From positions 1 to 64,000 of the forward strand of contig NZ_FNWW01000012.1 in the NCBI RefSeq assembly GCF_900108515.1: DNA of 64,000 bases. Direction: 5' to 3'. Made by a program: the position numbers and the translations under genes. Below the pieces are notes generated by a model that ran no database searches, was not told the origin of the DNA, and saw only the letters and a program-made list of their open reading frames with translations. Below, piece after piece: positions 21,259 to 30,465 of the stretch. Origin of the DNA: Halobacillus karajensis. GTDB lineage: Bacteria; Bacillota; Bacilli; Bacillales; Halobacillaceae. How positions within the stretch are numbered: position 1 is the first letter of the stretch; each line of letters opens with the position of its first letter.

Positions 21259-23253
21259 TTGAGGATATTCAATATAATTTTTAATTACCTATTAGGAGTT
21301 ATAGGTATTATTCTAATAAGTAGTGTACCTGCTTTATTCAATAATAACTTCCAATGGAATATATCTAACTATTTAGGAAGTGTATGGAGTGTGATTCAGA
21401 CGCTTTTCACTCCTTCTGAATGGTTCTTTCACTATCGCCACAACTATCTTATAGTAGAAAAACCACTTTTTTCTTACATCTTTGATAATTACCTTTACTC
21501 CATGACTATTTTATTCTCTGCTTTAACCATTGCTCTAATTGTAGGGATGATCCTAGCTTTATCAACTTTTGGTTTACCTCAAAAATGGAAACGAGCAATA
21601 CATACTATATTGAATAGTTTAGAAGCACTCCCTGATATTCTTTTTATATTTTTCCTGCAAATGTTTGTCGTGTGGTTTTATAATTCTTTTAACATTTTAC
21701 TTTTTAAGTTTGCTTACTTAGGGGAGGGAAAAATCTATTTATCACCAGTTTTGTCTCTGAGTATTTTGCCTACTATTTTATTCTTCAGGACCTTTCTTTT
21801 ATTACTGGAAGAGGAGTGGGGGAAAGACTATGTAGTCCTGGCTAGAAGTAAAGGGTTTGGCAAAACGTATATCCTCATACGCCATTGCTTAAGGAATATT
21901 AAGGTTAACTTAATCATTCAATCTAAGCCCATCCTTTGGTTTACGTTGTCAAGTTTACTAGTGGTTGAGTATTTACATAACATCTATGGGATCGTACATT
22001 TAATTTTCTTTGATACAAGACCTTTTATCATAACTGTAGCTTTACTCTTAATTTTTACTCCTTTCTACATTTTGTACTTTTTACTTGACTGGGTTCTGAA
22101 AACTGATTTAAAAGAGATTAGTAAACAAATCCCAATAACTATGATGAAAAATGCCAAAGTTTTTGATACGCACAGATGGCCCCAAGTAAATTTTTCACTA
22201 TGGGTAAAATTGTGGCGTGAATGGCTACAGTTGCTTAAAAATCCCAAGTTTTTAATGGGAATGGGATACATAACAGGTATTCTAGGGGTTAGCATTATTT
22301 ATTCTTTTATTTACGACCTTCCTGTTGAAAGCATAGGAATATTTCAGGACGAAGATGGAAATTATCATGCACCTCCTCATCCTCCTGGTGAGGGTCAATT
22401 GATATTTGGGTCTAATTTAAATGGTTATCCAATCATGACGATGTTGGTATTGGGTGCTAAATATACTATCTTGGTTACTATGTTTATCGCTTTGGTAAGG
22501 GTTGGACTTGGATATTTATTGACCATTTCTTATGTTTTTTGGTTAGGAAAACGTTCAAAAAAAGTAATTAGTGAACTGGCTAATGGAATGCAATTCTTGC
22601 CACTTACTCTAGTGGGGTATTTGTTGCTCGTTGACGTTGTCATATTTGAGGAGGACCAAAGAATTCTTGCTGAGTCTTTAATCGTTCCTAATATGATATT
22701 AGAAGTAGTTATTTTAATTGTCTTCGCCATTCCAGTATTATTAAATACTTTAGGAAAAGAATCGGATGAGATGTTAAAAAAAGAATTCATTCAGTCAGCT
22801 ATGCTTTTGGGAGCAAGTAGAAGTAGAATTTTCTTCAAACACATAACTTTGCACCTATTACCTAAGGTGACACTTTTGCTTGGTCAGCAGATGATTCAAG
22901 TTTTACAAGTATTACTCCATTTGGGGGTTCTAAGCATCTTCTTAGGGGGGACTATAAGAGGAAATCGAGAAGGAGCTTCTCAATCTCTTTTATATGATTG
23001 GACATCCTTGTTTGAGACAATGCGAGTTGGTGTTATGACGGAAAGGTATTGGCTAATTGTCCCCGTACTTGTTTTATATATTTTGTTGATTTTATCTATA
23101 CAAGCTATAATGAAAAGTCTTATTGATCATCAACAACGAAAGATCGGTATATATTCAACTAAAAAAAGAAATCCATCAGTGAATTCAATGCAGGGAGTTA
23201 ATTCATGTAAGAACAAGGAAATGTTTACTTTACCTCCAAAGAAATATGGCTAA
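21259..23253 (+). CDS. fused double-domain ABC permease (DppB/DppC-like), no ATPase partner nearby
   Basis: 664 residues. The N-terminal half (about 70-290) and C-terminal half (about 385-640) are both BPD_transp_1-type permease domains. EAA-like loops appear at LEEEWGKDYVVLARSKGFG and LKKEFIQSAMLLGASRSRI. A linker with a periplasmic DGNYHAPPHPPGEGQ segment joins them; this resembles the substrate-loop region of DppC/OppC proteins (FGSNLNGYPI). It looks like an oligopeptide permease pair in one chain. TTG 21259 has AGGGGGG upstream. It is the sole gene of its cassette. Confidence 0.7.
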   Translation: MRIFNIIFNYLLGVIGIILISSVPALFNNNFQWNISNYLGSVWSVIQTLFTPSEWFFHYRHNYLIVEKPLFSYIFDNYLYSMTILFSALTIALIVGMILALSTFGLPQKWKRAIHTILNSLEALPDILFIFFLQMFVVWFYNSFNILLFKFAYLGEGKIYLSPVLSLSILPTILFFRTFLLLLEEEWGKDYVVLARSKGFGKTYILIRHCLRNIKVNLIIQSKPILWFTLSSLLVVEYLHNIYGIVHLIFFDTRPFIITVALLLIFTPFYILYFLLDWVLKTDLKEISKQIPITMMKNAKVFDTHRWPQVNFSLWVKLWREWLQLLKNPKFLMGMGYITGILGVSIIYSFIYDLPVESIGIFQDEDGNYHAPPHPPGEGQLIFGSNLNGYPIMTMLVLGAKYTILVTMFIALVRVGLGYLLTISYVFWLGKRSKKVISELANGMQFLPLTLVGYLLLVDVVIFEEDQRILAESLIVPNMILEVVILIVFAIPVLLNTLGKESDEMLKKEFIQSAMLLGASRSRIFFKHITLHLLPKVTLLLGQQMIQVLQVLLHLGVLSIFLGGTIRGNREGASQSLLYDWTSLFETMRVGVMTERYWLIVPVLVLYILLILSIQAIMKSLIDHQQRKIGIYSTKKRNPSVNSMQGVNSCKNKEMFTLPPKKYG

Positions 23254-23302
23254 CAGTAAAAATGAATTAAATCCAATTAAACAATAAGGGGATTAATTGA
23301 TC

Positions 23303-23378
23303 AGGTATCAATACTCCAATTAACCTAGGGCAATAGCTGAAGATCGTATCGATGGTCTTTAGCTTTTCTTTTATTCAA
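23303..23378 (+). repeat. Degenerate boundary repeat, copy R19, with good hairpin
   Basis: The head is decayed (GGTATCAATACTCC) and the G block is TAGGGC. The hairpin is clear: AGCTGAAGATC (23335-23345) / GGTCTTTAGCT (23354-23364), then TTTCTTTTATT. The hairpin is very like that of R6. Confidence 0.6.
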
Positions 23379-23436
23379 GTAAAATGATTATGCTATCATT
23401 GTTTTTATTAAACTACTAGATAAACAGGAGGCGGTT

Positions 23437-24435
23437 ATGAAATTTAGCTCGATCATATATGTGCTGCTTGTTTTTTCCTTCCTAACGATGACAGCGCTTT
23501 CTATCTACTATTATTTACAAATTCAACAGGACAAAGTGAAAATTTCACAAGCTGTGTCCTCCGGTACGCCTCTTCCTGATTATCATTTTGCTTTGATTGG
23601 GGAGGAATTGGATCATGACTACTGGCGCTTAGTTGGGAAAGGGGCAAAACAGAACGAAACTGAATATGATGTGTTCGTGGAATATGAAGGTCCGGAGCGT
23701 TCTAACCCGGAAGAACAGTTGAAGCTTCTCGATAAAGCCATTAAAAAAAAAGTGGATGGAATCATCGTCCAGGCCCTAAACGATGAGTTTACTCCTTTAA
23801 TCGATCTGGCGGTTGGGAAAGGGATCCCGGTGATTACCATCGACACTGATTCTCCTGACAGTCTGCGGTCTGCCTATATCGGCACAGACAATTACGCGGC
23901 CGGGCAGTTGGCTGGGAAAGCCTTGATTGAAGATACGGGTGGAGAAGCAGTCGTCGGGATTGTTACAGGCCGTTTCAACAATACTCATCATTCCCTTCGG
24001 GTAGAGGGATTCAGAGATGTCATCGAACAGGAAGCAGGAATTGATATCGTGGCCATTGAAGAGTCCAACATTGATCGAATCGGGGCCGAAGAAAAAGCCC
24101 ATAACATGTTAACCGAACATAAAGAAATAACGGCATTGTACGGTACAAGTGCCTTAGACGGCACCGGTATAAGCGAAGCTGCTGAGTCGTTAGACCGCCA
24201 AGATTTGTATGTGATCACATTTGATACATTGGAAGAGAACCTGCGATTGCTGGAAAAAGGGAAGGTCGATGCCCTTGTCGAACAGCAGCCTTGGAAAATG
24301 GGACACCAAAGCGTAAAAATAATGACTGATCTCATTAATGAAAAGCAAGTTAAGAAAATCCATCATACTAATTCTTCTATCGTACGAAAACAAAACCTCC
24401 CATATCGTCAAGACTTAAGAGGGGGGCGCCAATGA
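23437..24435 (+). CDS. membrane-anchored sugar-binding protein (RbsB/XylF-like), likely co-sensor
   Basis: 332 residues: an uncleaved N-terminal TM (IIYVLLVFSFLTMTALSIYY) and then a Peripla_BP_4 domain. Features are FALIGEELDHDYWRLVGKGA, KVDGIIVQALNDEF, VITIDTDSPDSLR and YIGTDNYAAGQLAGKAL. It overlaps the kinase gene by 4 nt and no sugar ABC genes follow, so it more likely presents a sugar to the sensor kinase than feeds a transporter. The arrangement matches the XylFII-LytS-YesN sensing complexes of clostridia (established knowledge); the ligand here is unknown. Confidence 0.82.
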   Translation: MKFSSIIYVLLVFSFLTMTALSIYYYLQIQQDKVKISQAVSSGTPLPDYHFALIGEELDHDYWRLVGKGAKQNETEYDVFVEYEGPERSNPEEQLKLLDKAIKKKVDGIIVQALNDEFTPLIDLAVGKGIPVITIDTDSPDSLRSAYIGTDNYAAGQLAGKALIEDTGGEAVVGIVTGRFNNTHHSLRVEGFRDVIEQEAGIDIVAIEESNIDRIGAEEKAHNMLTEHKEITALYGTSALDGTGISEAAESLDRQDLYVITFDTLEENLRLLEKGKVDALVEQQPWKMGHQSVKIMTDLINEKQVKKIHHTNSSIVRKQNLPYRQDLRGGRQ

Positions 24436-25886
24436 TTAAAATCCGTACTAAGTTGCTTATTTATTTTGCAGTTGTGCTTGTATTGATAGTGGTTTTGTTT
24501 TTCGTGCGTGGACAAAACGATCATAAAGTAACCAAGCTCCACAATGAAAGCATGCATCACTTTTTCCTATTAAATGAAATTACCCAAGTGACGAACGAAA
24601 CGGTTCAGTCTCTGCAAATCTATGTCGAGGAGCCATTATCAAGTAATTTATCTTTTTATGAGGATGACAAGCAGAAGCTTCTTGAGCTGCAGGAGCAGTT
24701 TGCGGCTGGCAAAGAAGAGACGATCGACCGGGAAAATTTCATGCATATGATCACCAGTTTTCTTGAACATGCAGACCAAACCGTCGATGGGGTAAACAAT
24801 GAAGACGTACAGCAGTATTCCATGCATGTGAACGAGGCAGAGAAAACATCGGTCTACATACATGAAGAAACACTTAACCTGATCAACACCGAGCTAACAG
24901 ATTATCAGGACCTGTTTTCCCTTACCAATGAAAAAATTCAGGACACAAAGAATATGGGAACAGCCATCTTTTTTTGCATCATTCTTCTAAGTGTATTGTT
25001 CGCGATTTGGTTTTCCAACGGAATCACTAAAACAATTGCCAGTTTGGCGCGGGCTGCGCAGGAAATCTCGGCCGGTCACTATGCCGGCGAAGATGTGATC
25101 GTTTCGAGGAAGGACGAGCTTTGGTTCTTGTCGGAAACGTTCAATCAAATGAGAAAAAATGTACTGGAATCGGTCAATGAAATTGAAGAAAAGGCACGAC
25201 TTGCACGGCTGCTGAAGGAAATGGAGCTAAAAAGCCTTCAAAATCAAATCAGCCCCCATTTCCTTTTTAATACATTGAATACGATATCAAAAACCTCGTA
25301 TATCGAAGGTGCGGAGAGAACGAGTGATTTAATATCCTCTGTTTCGGCCCTGCTCCGGTACAATATCGGCAATATCGAAAGAAAAACGACCTTAAAAGAT
25401 GAAGTCGGTATTGTAGAAGAGTACTTTTTTATCCAAAAGACCCGCTTCGGAGGACGGATTGAGTTTGAGCAGAATATCGATCCCTCATGCCTAATGATCG
25501 AAATTCCATGCCTGACGATCCAGCCGATTGTAGAGAATGCTTTCATCCATGGGGTGGAAGAAATGGCGAAAGGAGCCAGAATCGAATTGAATGTGTATGA
25601 AGAGGATGAAGACGTCTGTATTGAAGTCACCGACAATGGAACGGGGATGGATCAACAGACTGTTGACATGTTATTGAATGCGGGCGATGAAAATGAGCCT
25701 TCTTTTTCAGGTAAGGGATCAGGGCATTCCACAGGGATAGGGATGAAAAATGTGATTATCCGTCTTCGTCTGTTTGAAAAAGAAAGCGAATTCAACATCC
25801 ATTCAGCACTTGGAAAAGGGACAACCATCAAAATCCGGTTACCTAGACAAGAGAAACCGGCTGAAGAGGAGGACAAGGGATGGTAA
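24432..25886 (+). CDS. LytS/YesM-type sensor histidine kinase
   Basis: 484 residues: TM1 about 8-26, a helical extracellular domain of about 145 residues, TM2 about 175-195, then HAMP (ARAAQEISAGHYAGEDV). His_kinase comes next with QISPHFLFNTLNTISKTSY (His is the likely phospho-acceptor), followed by the HATPase N- and G-boxes (IVENAFIHGVEEM, VTDNGTGMD, STGIGMKNV). It overlaps both neighbours (4 nt with the binding protein, 7 nt with the regulator). Confidence 0.9.
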   Translation: MIKIRTKLLIYFAVVLVLIVVLFFVRGQNDHKVTKLHNESMHHFFLLNEITQVTNETVQSLQIYVEEPLSSNLSFYEDDKQKLLELQEQFAAGKEETIDRENFMHMITSFLEHADQTVDGVNNEDVQQYSMHVNEAEKTSVYIHEETLNLINTELTDYQDLFSLTNEKIQDTKNMGTAIFFCIILLSVLFAIWFSNGITKTIASLARAAQEISAGHYAGEDVIVSRKDELWFLSETFNQMRKNVLESVNEIEEKARLARLLKEMELKSLQNQISPHFLFNTLNTISKTSYIEGAERTSDLISSVSALLRYNIGNIERKTTLKDEVGIVEEYFFIQKTRFGGRIEFEQNIDPSCLMIEIPCLTIQPIVENAFIHGVEEMAKGARIELNVYEEDEDVCIEVTDNGTGMDQQTVDMLLNAGDENEPSFSGKGSGHSTGIGMKNVIIRLRLFEKESEFNIHSALGKGTTIKIRLPRQEKPAEEEDKGW

Positions 25887-27442
25887 AAATAATGCTCGTG
25901 GACGATGAGCCGATTGAAAGAGAAGGTCTGCGGCTAATACTGGAAAGGAACCGGTCTAATATTGAAATTGCAGCAGAAGCGGAAAACGGAAAACAGGCGG
26001 TAGACCTAGCCATATCAAGCAAGCCGGATCTGATTTTTATGGATATTAAAATGCCCGAGCACGATGGACTAGAAGCAATCGAGAGCATATTGAATGTTCT
26101 TCCAGACACAAAATGTATTATGGTATCGGCTTTTGATACCTTTGATTACGCAAGAAAAGCTATGAAATTTGGTATTAAAGAGTATTTGTTAAAGCCAAGC
26201 AAAGTCTCGGAAGTCTTAGAGGCATTCGACCGTATGGCTAAAGAAATGGAAAACGAAAGAAGGCTTAAAAGAGAAAGAATAGAAATTAGCCATCAGCTGG
26301 AACGTGTTAGTTCGTTCGTGGAAACGGAATTGGTCGTTTCCCTGATGATGGACCACATTCATGAATTTAATGTAGAGGATTGGAATGAATCATTAGATTT
26401 GGAAGCTAAGCAAGGTTTTGCCGCTGTATTCTCCTTCCAGTCTGATCATCTTCAGCCAAGCCGGCGTGAAAAAAGTACATGGTATCGTATCCTGAAAAGT
26501 ACCTTGGAGAAAGAATATCTTTCCTGTTTGACAGGACCACTAACAGCTTTTCAAGTTCCCGTCTTTGTCCTGTTTGATCCGGAAAAAACCGATGTCAGTA
26601 AAGAGGAGTTTGCCCGGTCCGTCATTCATCATGTGAAGCATCAGGTGGATGACTGTCGTCTGCTTGCAGGGATAGGAACAGTGGTAGAAGGAATAAGCCA
26701 TTTTTCTGATTCATATGAAGAGGCCATCTATGCACTTGAAGTCGTGTATAGTCATCAAGGCGCCTCCTATGAGACCTATTCCGAAGACTTGAGACGAAAG
26801 CGAAAGGATATGATTCCTTTTGATGTCGAAAAGGAACTGATTGAAGCGATCAAGAGAGGCGATAGCCAGACTGGTCTGATTTGGTTTGATTCCTATTTCC
26901 AATCCATTCAGAAAGCTGCTGATTATCATCCAAAGCTTCTAAAAAAGGCCATGGAGAATTTTTTTATTGTGTTAACAAGGACGACAAAAGAGCTTGGTTT
27001 AGATATGGATACCCAAAAGAGTTTTGAGCGGCTGGAGACCTCAATGCAAATTAAGGAGGCAGCCAAAGCTCACCTTCTATTTATCATTAAAAGGATAGGA
27101 GAATGGCGGATAAATGGGATTAAAGGCTTGCTAGTACAAGCAAAAGGATACATACAAAATCATTATCACAAAGCTCTTACCCTTGAAGAAGTAGCTGATC
27201 AGATTGGGATCAGCTCTTATTATTTAAGTAAGTTATTTAAAGACCATTTTCAGGTGACCTTTATCGAATACTTAACCAGTATTCGTATGAAAAAGGCGAA
27301 GGAACTTCTTTTGGATAGCACGATTCCGTTGAAGGAAATCGCACTAAATATCGGCTATAAGGACCCCAATTACTTCAGCCGGGTGTTCAAAAAAGGAACC
27401 AAACTCAGTCCGCGCCATTATAGAAGAAAATATCATCCATAA
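25880..27442 (+). CDS. YesN-type response regulator with AraC DNA-binding domain
   Basis: 520 residues. The receiver domain is at 1-120 (MLVDDEPIEREGL; phospho-Asp in DLIFMDIKMP; Thr/Ser region IMVSAFD; Lys in LLKPSK). A middle region of about 270 residues follows, and a C-terminal AraC domain with two helix-turn-helix units (EEVADQIGISSYYLSKLFKD; LKEIALNIGYKDPNYFSRVF). It probably activates the MFS porter gene 240 bp downstream. A strong terminator follows, so the porter has its own promoter. Confidence 0.9.
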   Translation: MVKIMLVDDEPIEREGLRLILERNRSNIEIAAEAENGKQAVDLAISSKPDLIFMDIKMPEHDGLEAIESILNVLPDTKCIMVSAFDTFDYARKAMKFGIKEYLLKPSKVSEVLEAFDRMAKEMENERRLKRERIEISHQLERVSSFVETELVVSLMMDHIHEFNVEDWNESLDLEAKQGFAAVFSFQSDHLQPSRREKSTWYRILKSTLEKEYLSCLTGPLTAFQVPVFVLFDPEKTDVSKEEFARSVIHHVKHQVDDCRLLAGIGTVVEGISHFSDSYEEAIYALEVVYSHQGASYETYSEDLRRKRKDMIPFDVEKELIEAIKRGDSQTGLIWFDSYFQSIQKAADYHPKLLKKAMENFFIVLTRTTKELGLDMDTQKSFERLETSMQIKEAAKAHLLFIIKRIGEWRINGIKGLLVQAKGYIQNHYHKALTLEEVADQIGISSYYLSKLFKDHFQVTFIEYLTSIRMKKAKELLLDSTIPLKEIALNIGYKDPNYFSRVFKKGTKLSPRHYRRKYHP

Positions 27443-27476
27443 AAAAACAACGATCCCTGAGGTCGTTGTTTTTTTA
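27442..27476 (+). terminator. Terminator of the binding protein/kinase/regulator operon
   Basis: AACAACGA pairs with TCGTTGTT around TCCCTGAGG, flanked by A and T runs. Confidence 0.85.
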
Positions 27477-27529
27477 TTGGGAAGACACTGTTTTGCCAAG
27501 AAAGTCCAGAAGTTTACAAAAAAGTGAAG

Positions 27530-27563
27530 ATTAAAGCGCTATCATGATTAAGTTACCATGATA
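27530..27563 (+). promoter_or_regulatory. cre-like site plus inverted repeat upstream of the sugar porter
   Basis: ATTAAAGCGCTATCA (27530-27544) fits the CcpA cre consensus WTGNAANCGNWNNCW with one mismatch. Overlapping it, TATCATG (27540-27546) and CATGATA (27557-27563) form an inverted repeat with 10-nt spacing, a plausible site for the YesN-like regulator. Both lie about 120-155 bp before ATG 27685. Functions are inferred. Confidence 0.6.
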
Positions 27564-27684
27564 GATTTTGGTTACAGCTCGGAATAAAGGGCTTTTATTT
27601 TTGGCTTGACGGCGTCGTTTAGTTATACCTGGTCAAAAGAGTAAGCATTTTCTAATTTTATTTTTACTATTGAGGAGGAGAAAC

Positions 27685-29097
27685 ATGTTAGAGAAACATT
27701 CGACTTGGTATGTTATTTTGATCGCAGTGTCGGCAGGTATGGCCGGGCTTTTATACGGGTTTGATACGGCAGTCATTTCCGGAGCCATCGGTTATTTACA
27801 GGAGTTATATGACTTAAGCCCAGCAATGGAAGGATGGGTCATATCTTGCGTCATGATAGGAGGTGTCATAGGGGTTGTGACTTCTGGTTTCTTAAGTGAT
27901 AGGTATGGACGAAAGAACATCATGATGGTCGCAGCCATCCTGTTCATTATATCCGCACTTGGTTCAGCATTTGCCACGAGTGTTGCGATGCTGGTTTGGG
28001 CAAGAATCATCGGCGGATTCGGAATCGGTTTTGCTTCCGCATTGTCTGTTACCTACATCAGTGAATGTGCGCCGCCAGCTATCCGGGGCAGGCTTGGATC
28101 TCTGTATCAGTTATTTACCATCATCGGTATTTGCGCCACCTTCTATATCAACTATAGCGTGGCCAACAGTGGAAGCTATGCATGGGGGTTAGAAGAAGGC
28201 TGGCGCTGGATGCTCGGGTATGGAACGATACCGGGAATTATCTTTTTAGTCCTGTTATTCTTTATTCCTGAAAGCCCTAGATACCTAATTAAAAAAGGCA
28301 GAGATTCAGAAGCATATCAAACACTCAAACAAATCAGCGGAGAAAAAATTGCCAAAAAAGAATCGCAGCAGATAAAGGCTTCATTGGACACTGAACAAAG
28401 CGGCTCTGCGAAAGAATTGTTGAAGCCTGGCCTGCGCATGGCAATGGGGGTTGGGATTTTCCTCGCCTTGTTCAACCAAGTGATCGGAATGAACGCCGTT
28501 ACCTATTATGGACCAGATATATTCAGAAGTGTGGGATTTGAAAAAAATACCGAGTTCTTGGCAACAAGTATCATCGGCAGTGTACAGGTAGTCTTCACGA
28601 TTATCGCACTCTTATTGATTGATAAGTTGGGAAGAAAGAAACTAATGGCAATCGGTTCAAGCCTTATGGCCATTTTCATGGTCTTAATTGGAAGCATATT
28701 CTATTTTGAACCAGCCAACAGCGGTCCGTTGCTTGTCATCTTCGTTGCCGGATTCACCGCTGCTTTCTGTGTCTCTATGGGACCCATTCCTTGGATCATG
28801 ATTCCGGAAATTTTCCCGAACCACCTGCGCGGAAAAGCAGTCGGAATCGCCACCATGTTTCTGTGGGGCGCAAATTGGGCTATCGGCCAGTTTACCCCGA
28901 TTCTGATTAACAATATGGGCGGCGCATTCACCTTCTGGATGTTCGCAGTCATCAATGTCATCTGCTTCACTTTTGTAATGACGATTGTTCCTGAAACGAA
29001 AAATAAATCGCTCGAAGAAATTGCGGAAATGTGGAAGCCTAATAAGAAAATCGGAAAAGAAGAAGTCAGGAAAGGGTTGGCAAGTACACGAGGGTAG
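27685..29097 (+). CDS. MFS sugar:proton symporter (XylE/IolT/AraE type)
   Basis: 470 residues, 12 TM. Sugar porter signatures: GFDTAVISGAIGYLQE, GFLSDRYGRKNIMM, RIIGGFGIGFASALSVTYIS, PESPRYLIKKGR, ALFNQVIGMNAVTYYGPDIF, LIDKLGRKKLMAIGSS, and a late PETKNKSLEEI. ATG 27685 has GAGGAGGAG 5-6 nt upstream. A cre-like site and an inverted repeat upstream suggest catabolite control and induction by the adjacent sugar-sensing system. Which sugar (xylose, glucose, inositol or other) cannot be told. Confidence 0.9.
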   Translation: MLEKHSTWYVILIAVSAGMAGLLYGFDTAVISGAIGYLQELYDLSPAMEGWVISCVMIGGVIGVVTSGFLSDRYGRKNIMMVAAILFIISALGSAFATSVAMLVWARIIGGFGIGFASALSVTYISECAPPAIRGRLGSLYQLFTIIGICATFYINYSVANSGSYAWGLEEGWRWMLGYGTIPGIIFLVLLFFIPESPRYLIKKGRDSEAYQTLKQISGEKIAKKESQQIKASLDTEQSGSAKELLKPGLRMAMGVGIFLALFNQVIGMNAVTYYGPDIFRSVGFEKNTEFLATSIIGSVQVVFTIIALLLIDKLGRKKLMAIGSSLMAIFMVLIGSIFYFEPANSGPLLVIFVAGFTAAFCVSMGPIPWIMIPEIFPNHLRGKAVGIATMFLWGANWAIGQFTPILINNMGGAFTFWMFAVINVICFTFVMTIVPETKNKSLEEIAEMWKPNKKIGKEEVRKGLASTRG

Positions 29098-29106
29098 TTT
29101 TTATGG

Positions 29107-29137
29107 AGGTCAGGCACATACGCCTGATCTTTTTTTA
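29107..29137 (+). terminator. Terminator of the sugar porter
   Basis: AGGTCAGGC/GCCTGATCT around ACATAC with seven T. Confidence 0.85.
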
Positions 29138-29206
29138 AATGAAAACAGGCAGATACTTAAGCTAATTTCTTTAACGTATTGGTTATGAAACCTGTTAGGT
29201 AAATAC

Positions 29207-29669
29207 ATGAAGAGGAAGGCAATGAAAGAGACATCGCATTTCAAAAAGTGATAAACGAGGGACAATCTTGGCATTATGAAGAGGAAGCATATAATAAAGA
29301 ATCTCCAATTGAAGGAGTTGTAAAGAATCTTAAAAATAAGGAAACTTTACATATGGAACATTTGTTGATGGTGTGATTATAGGCGTAATAACAATGCTGC
29401 AAGAAAGTCCATCAAAGCTTAATCATAAGGCAATTATATTAGGGGTGTACGTGAGGACTGAATGATGAGGGAATGGTGTTGGACGGTCCTTATTGCAAGA
29501 AGCGATTTATAAAGCTAAGGATATAAAAGAAATTGAAAGACTGAACTTAACTGTAGTATCTAGCAATAAAAGGGTAAAGAGGTTATACTCCGATGTAGGC
29601 TTTTAAAACATATGGTACGAAGAAGAAGCACTTAAAATTAGCGGTCAGTATTTTGACGAGGCACTATGA
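29207..29669 (+). pseudogene. GNAT acetyltransferase pseudogene
   Basis: A continuous coding trace is broken by a frameshift near 29355 and by stop codons. Readable pieces are DIAFQKVINEGQSWHYEEEA, GTFVDGVIIGVITML, AIILGVYVRTE-stop, GNGVGRSLLQEAIYKAKDI (the acetyl-CoA loop) and LNLTVVSSNKRVKRLYSDVG. It ends 10 bp before repeat R20, the normal position of a cassette gene. Confidence 0.75.
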
Positions 29670-29678
29670 CTCTAAGAA

Positions 29679-29740
29679 TATCCTGAAATCAAGTCTTCAA
29701 GTATCGGGGCCTTATCTTAAATATAGGTAACCCCCCCACT
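29679..29740 (+). repeat. Dispersed boundary repeat, copy R20, with hairpin
   Basis: TATCCTGAAATCAAGTCTTC, spacer, CGGGGCC, then TTATCTTAAATATAGGTAA and CCCCCCC; GGGG can pair with CCCC and TTATCT with the AGGTAA arm. Confidence 0.8.
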
Positions 29741-29853
29741 TTTAAAATCCATCTAATTGACTTAGAAATGAGCTAATATATGTTAAGTTATATAAAGAAG
29801 AGGTACTGATAACTTTTCGCGGAAAACAACATTTTAAAGGAGGATCTAAGGGT

Positions 29854-30396
29854 TTGCATGGGAAAATTAAAAATAATCAAGATAAAATAACAACTGGCTT
29901 GATGTCCTTATATTTATTGGCATTAATATGGATTGTACCCTTTAAAATGCAACTATCATTTCAAGACCTCCGCTATTTCACGGATTTTAGGGAAATTAAC
30001 TTAATCCCTTTTGCTGGTTCAGTTATTGTTGATAATCAAATAGGTATTAATGAAGTAATATTAAATGTACTTGCATTTATGCCATTTGGAATTTATATCA
30101 GTATGCTAAAACCAAATTGGTCTTTTTGGAAAAAGATAGTACCTATAGCTGGTTTTAGTTTGTTATTTGAAGTATTGCAATTCATCTTTGCTGTAGGAGC
30201 TAGCGATATAACTGATCTTATGGGAAATACATTAGGTGGAATTATTGGAGTTGGAATTTATATCGTATTTTGCAAGCTGTTTAGTACAAAAGCAAATAAA
30301 ATCCTCAATGTTTTAGCTTCTATTGGGACAATATGCATTTTTGCATTAGTGCTGTTGTTAATTACTGGTGTTATTAGGTACGGGAGTTATGTCTAA
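29854..30396 (+). CDS. VanZ-family membrane protein
   Basis: 180 residues with five hydrophobic segments. VanZ features: REINLIPFAGS, NEVILNVLAFMPFGIYISML, and the acidic SDITDLMGNTLGGIIGV. TTG 29854 with AAGGAGGA 9 nt upstream. VanZ homologs affect glycopeptide or lipopeptide susceptibility in some bacteria; here that is only a possibility. It is a cassette downstream of R20. Confidence 0.85.
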   Translation: MHGKIKNNQDKITTGLMSLYLLALIWIVPFKMQLSFQDLRYFTDFREINLIPFAGSVIVDNQIGINEVILNVLAFMPFGIYISMLKPNWSFWKKIVPIAGFSLLFEVLQFIFAVGASDITDLMGNTLGGIIGVGIYIVFCKLFSTKANKILNVLASIGTICIFALVLLLITGVIRYGSYV

Positions 30397-30465
30397 TAGG
30401 TAAAGGGAGCTTGAAAACCAAATGAGTAAAATTCCTTTAAGTCATGACTTTTTAGACGTAGAAAG

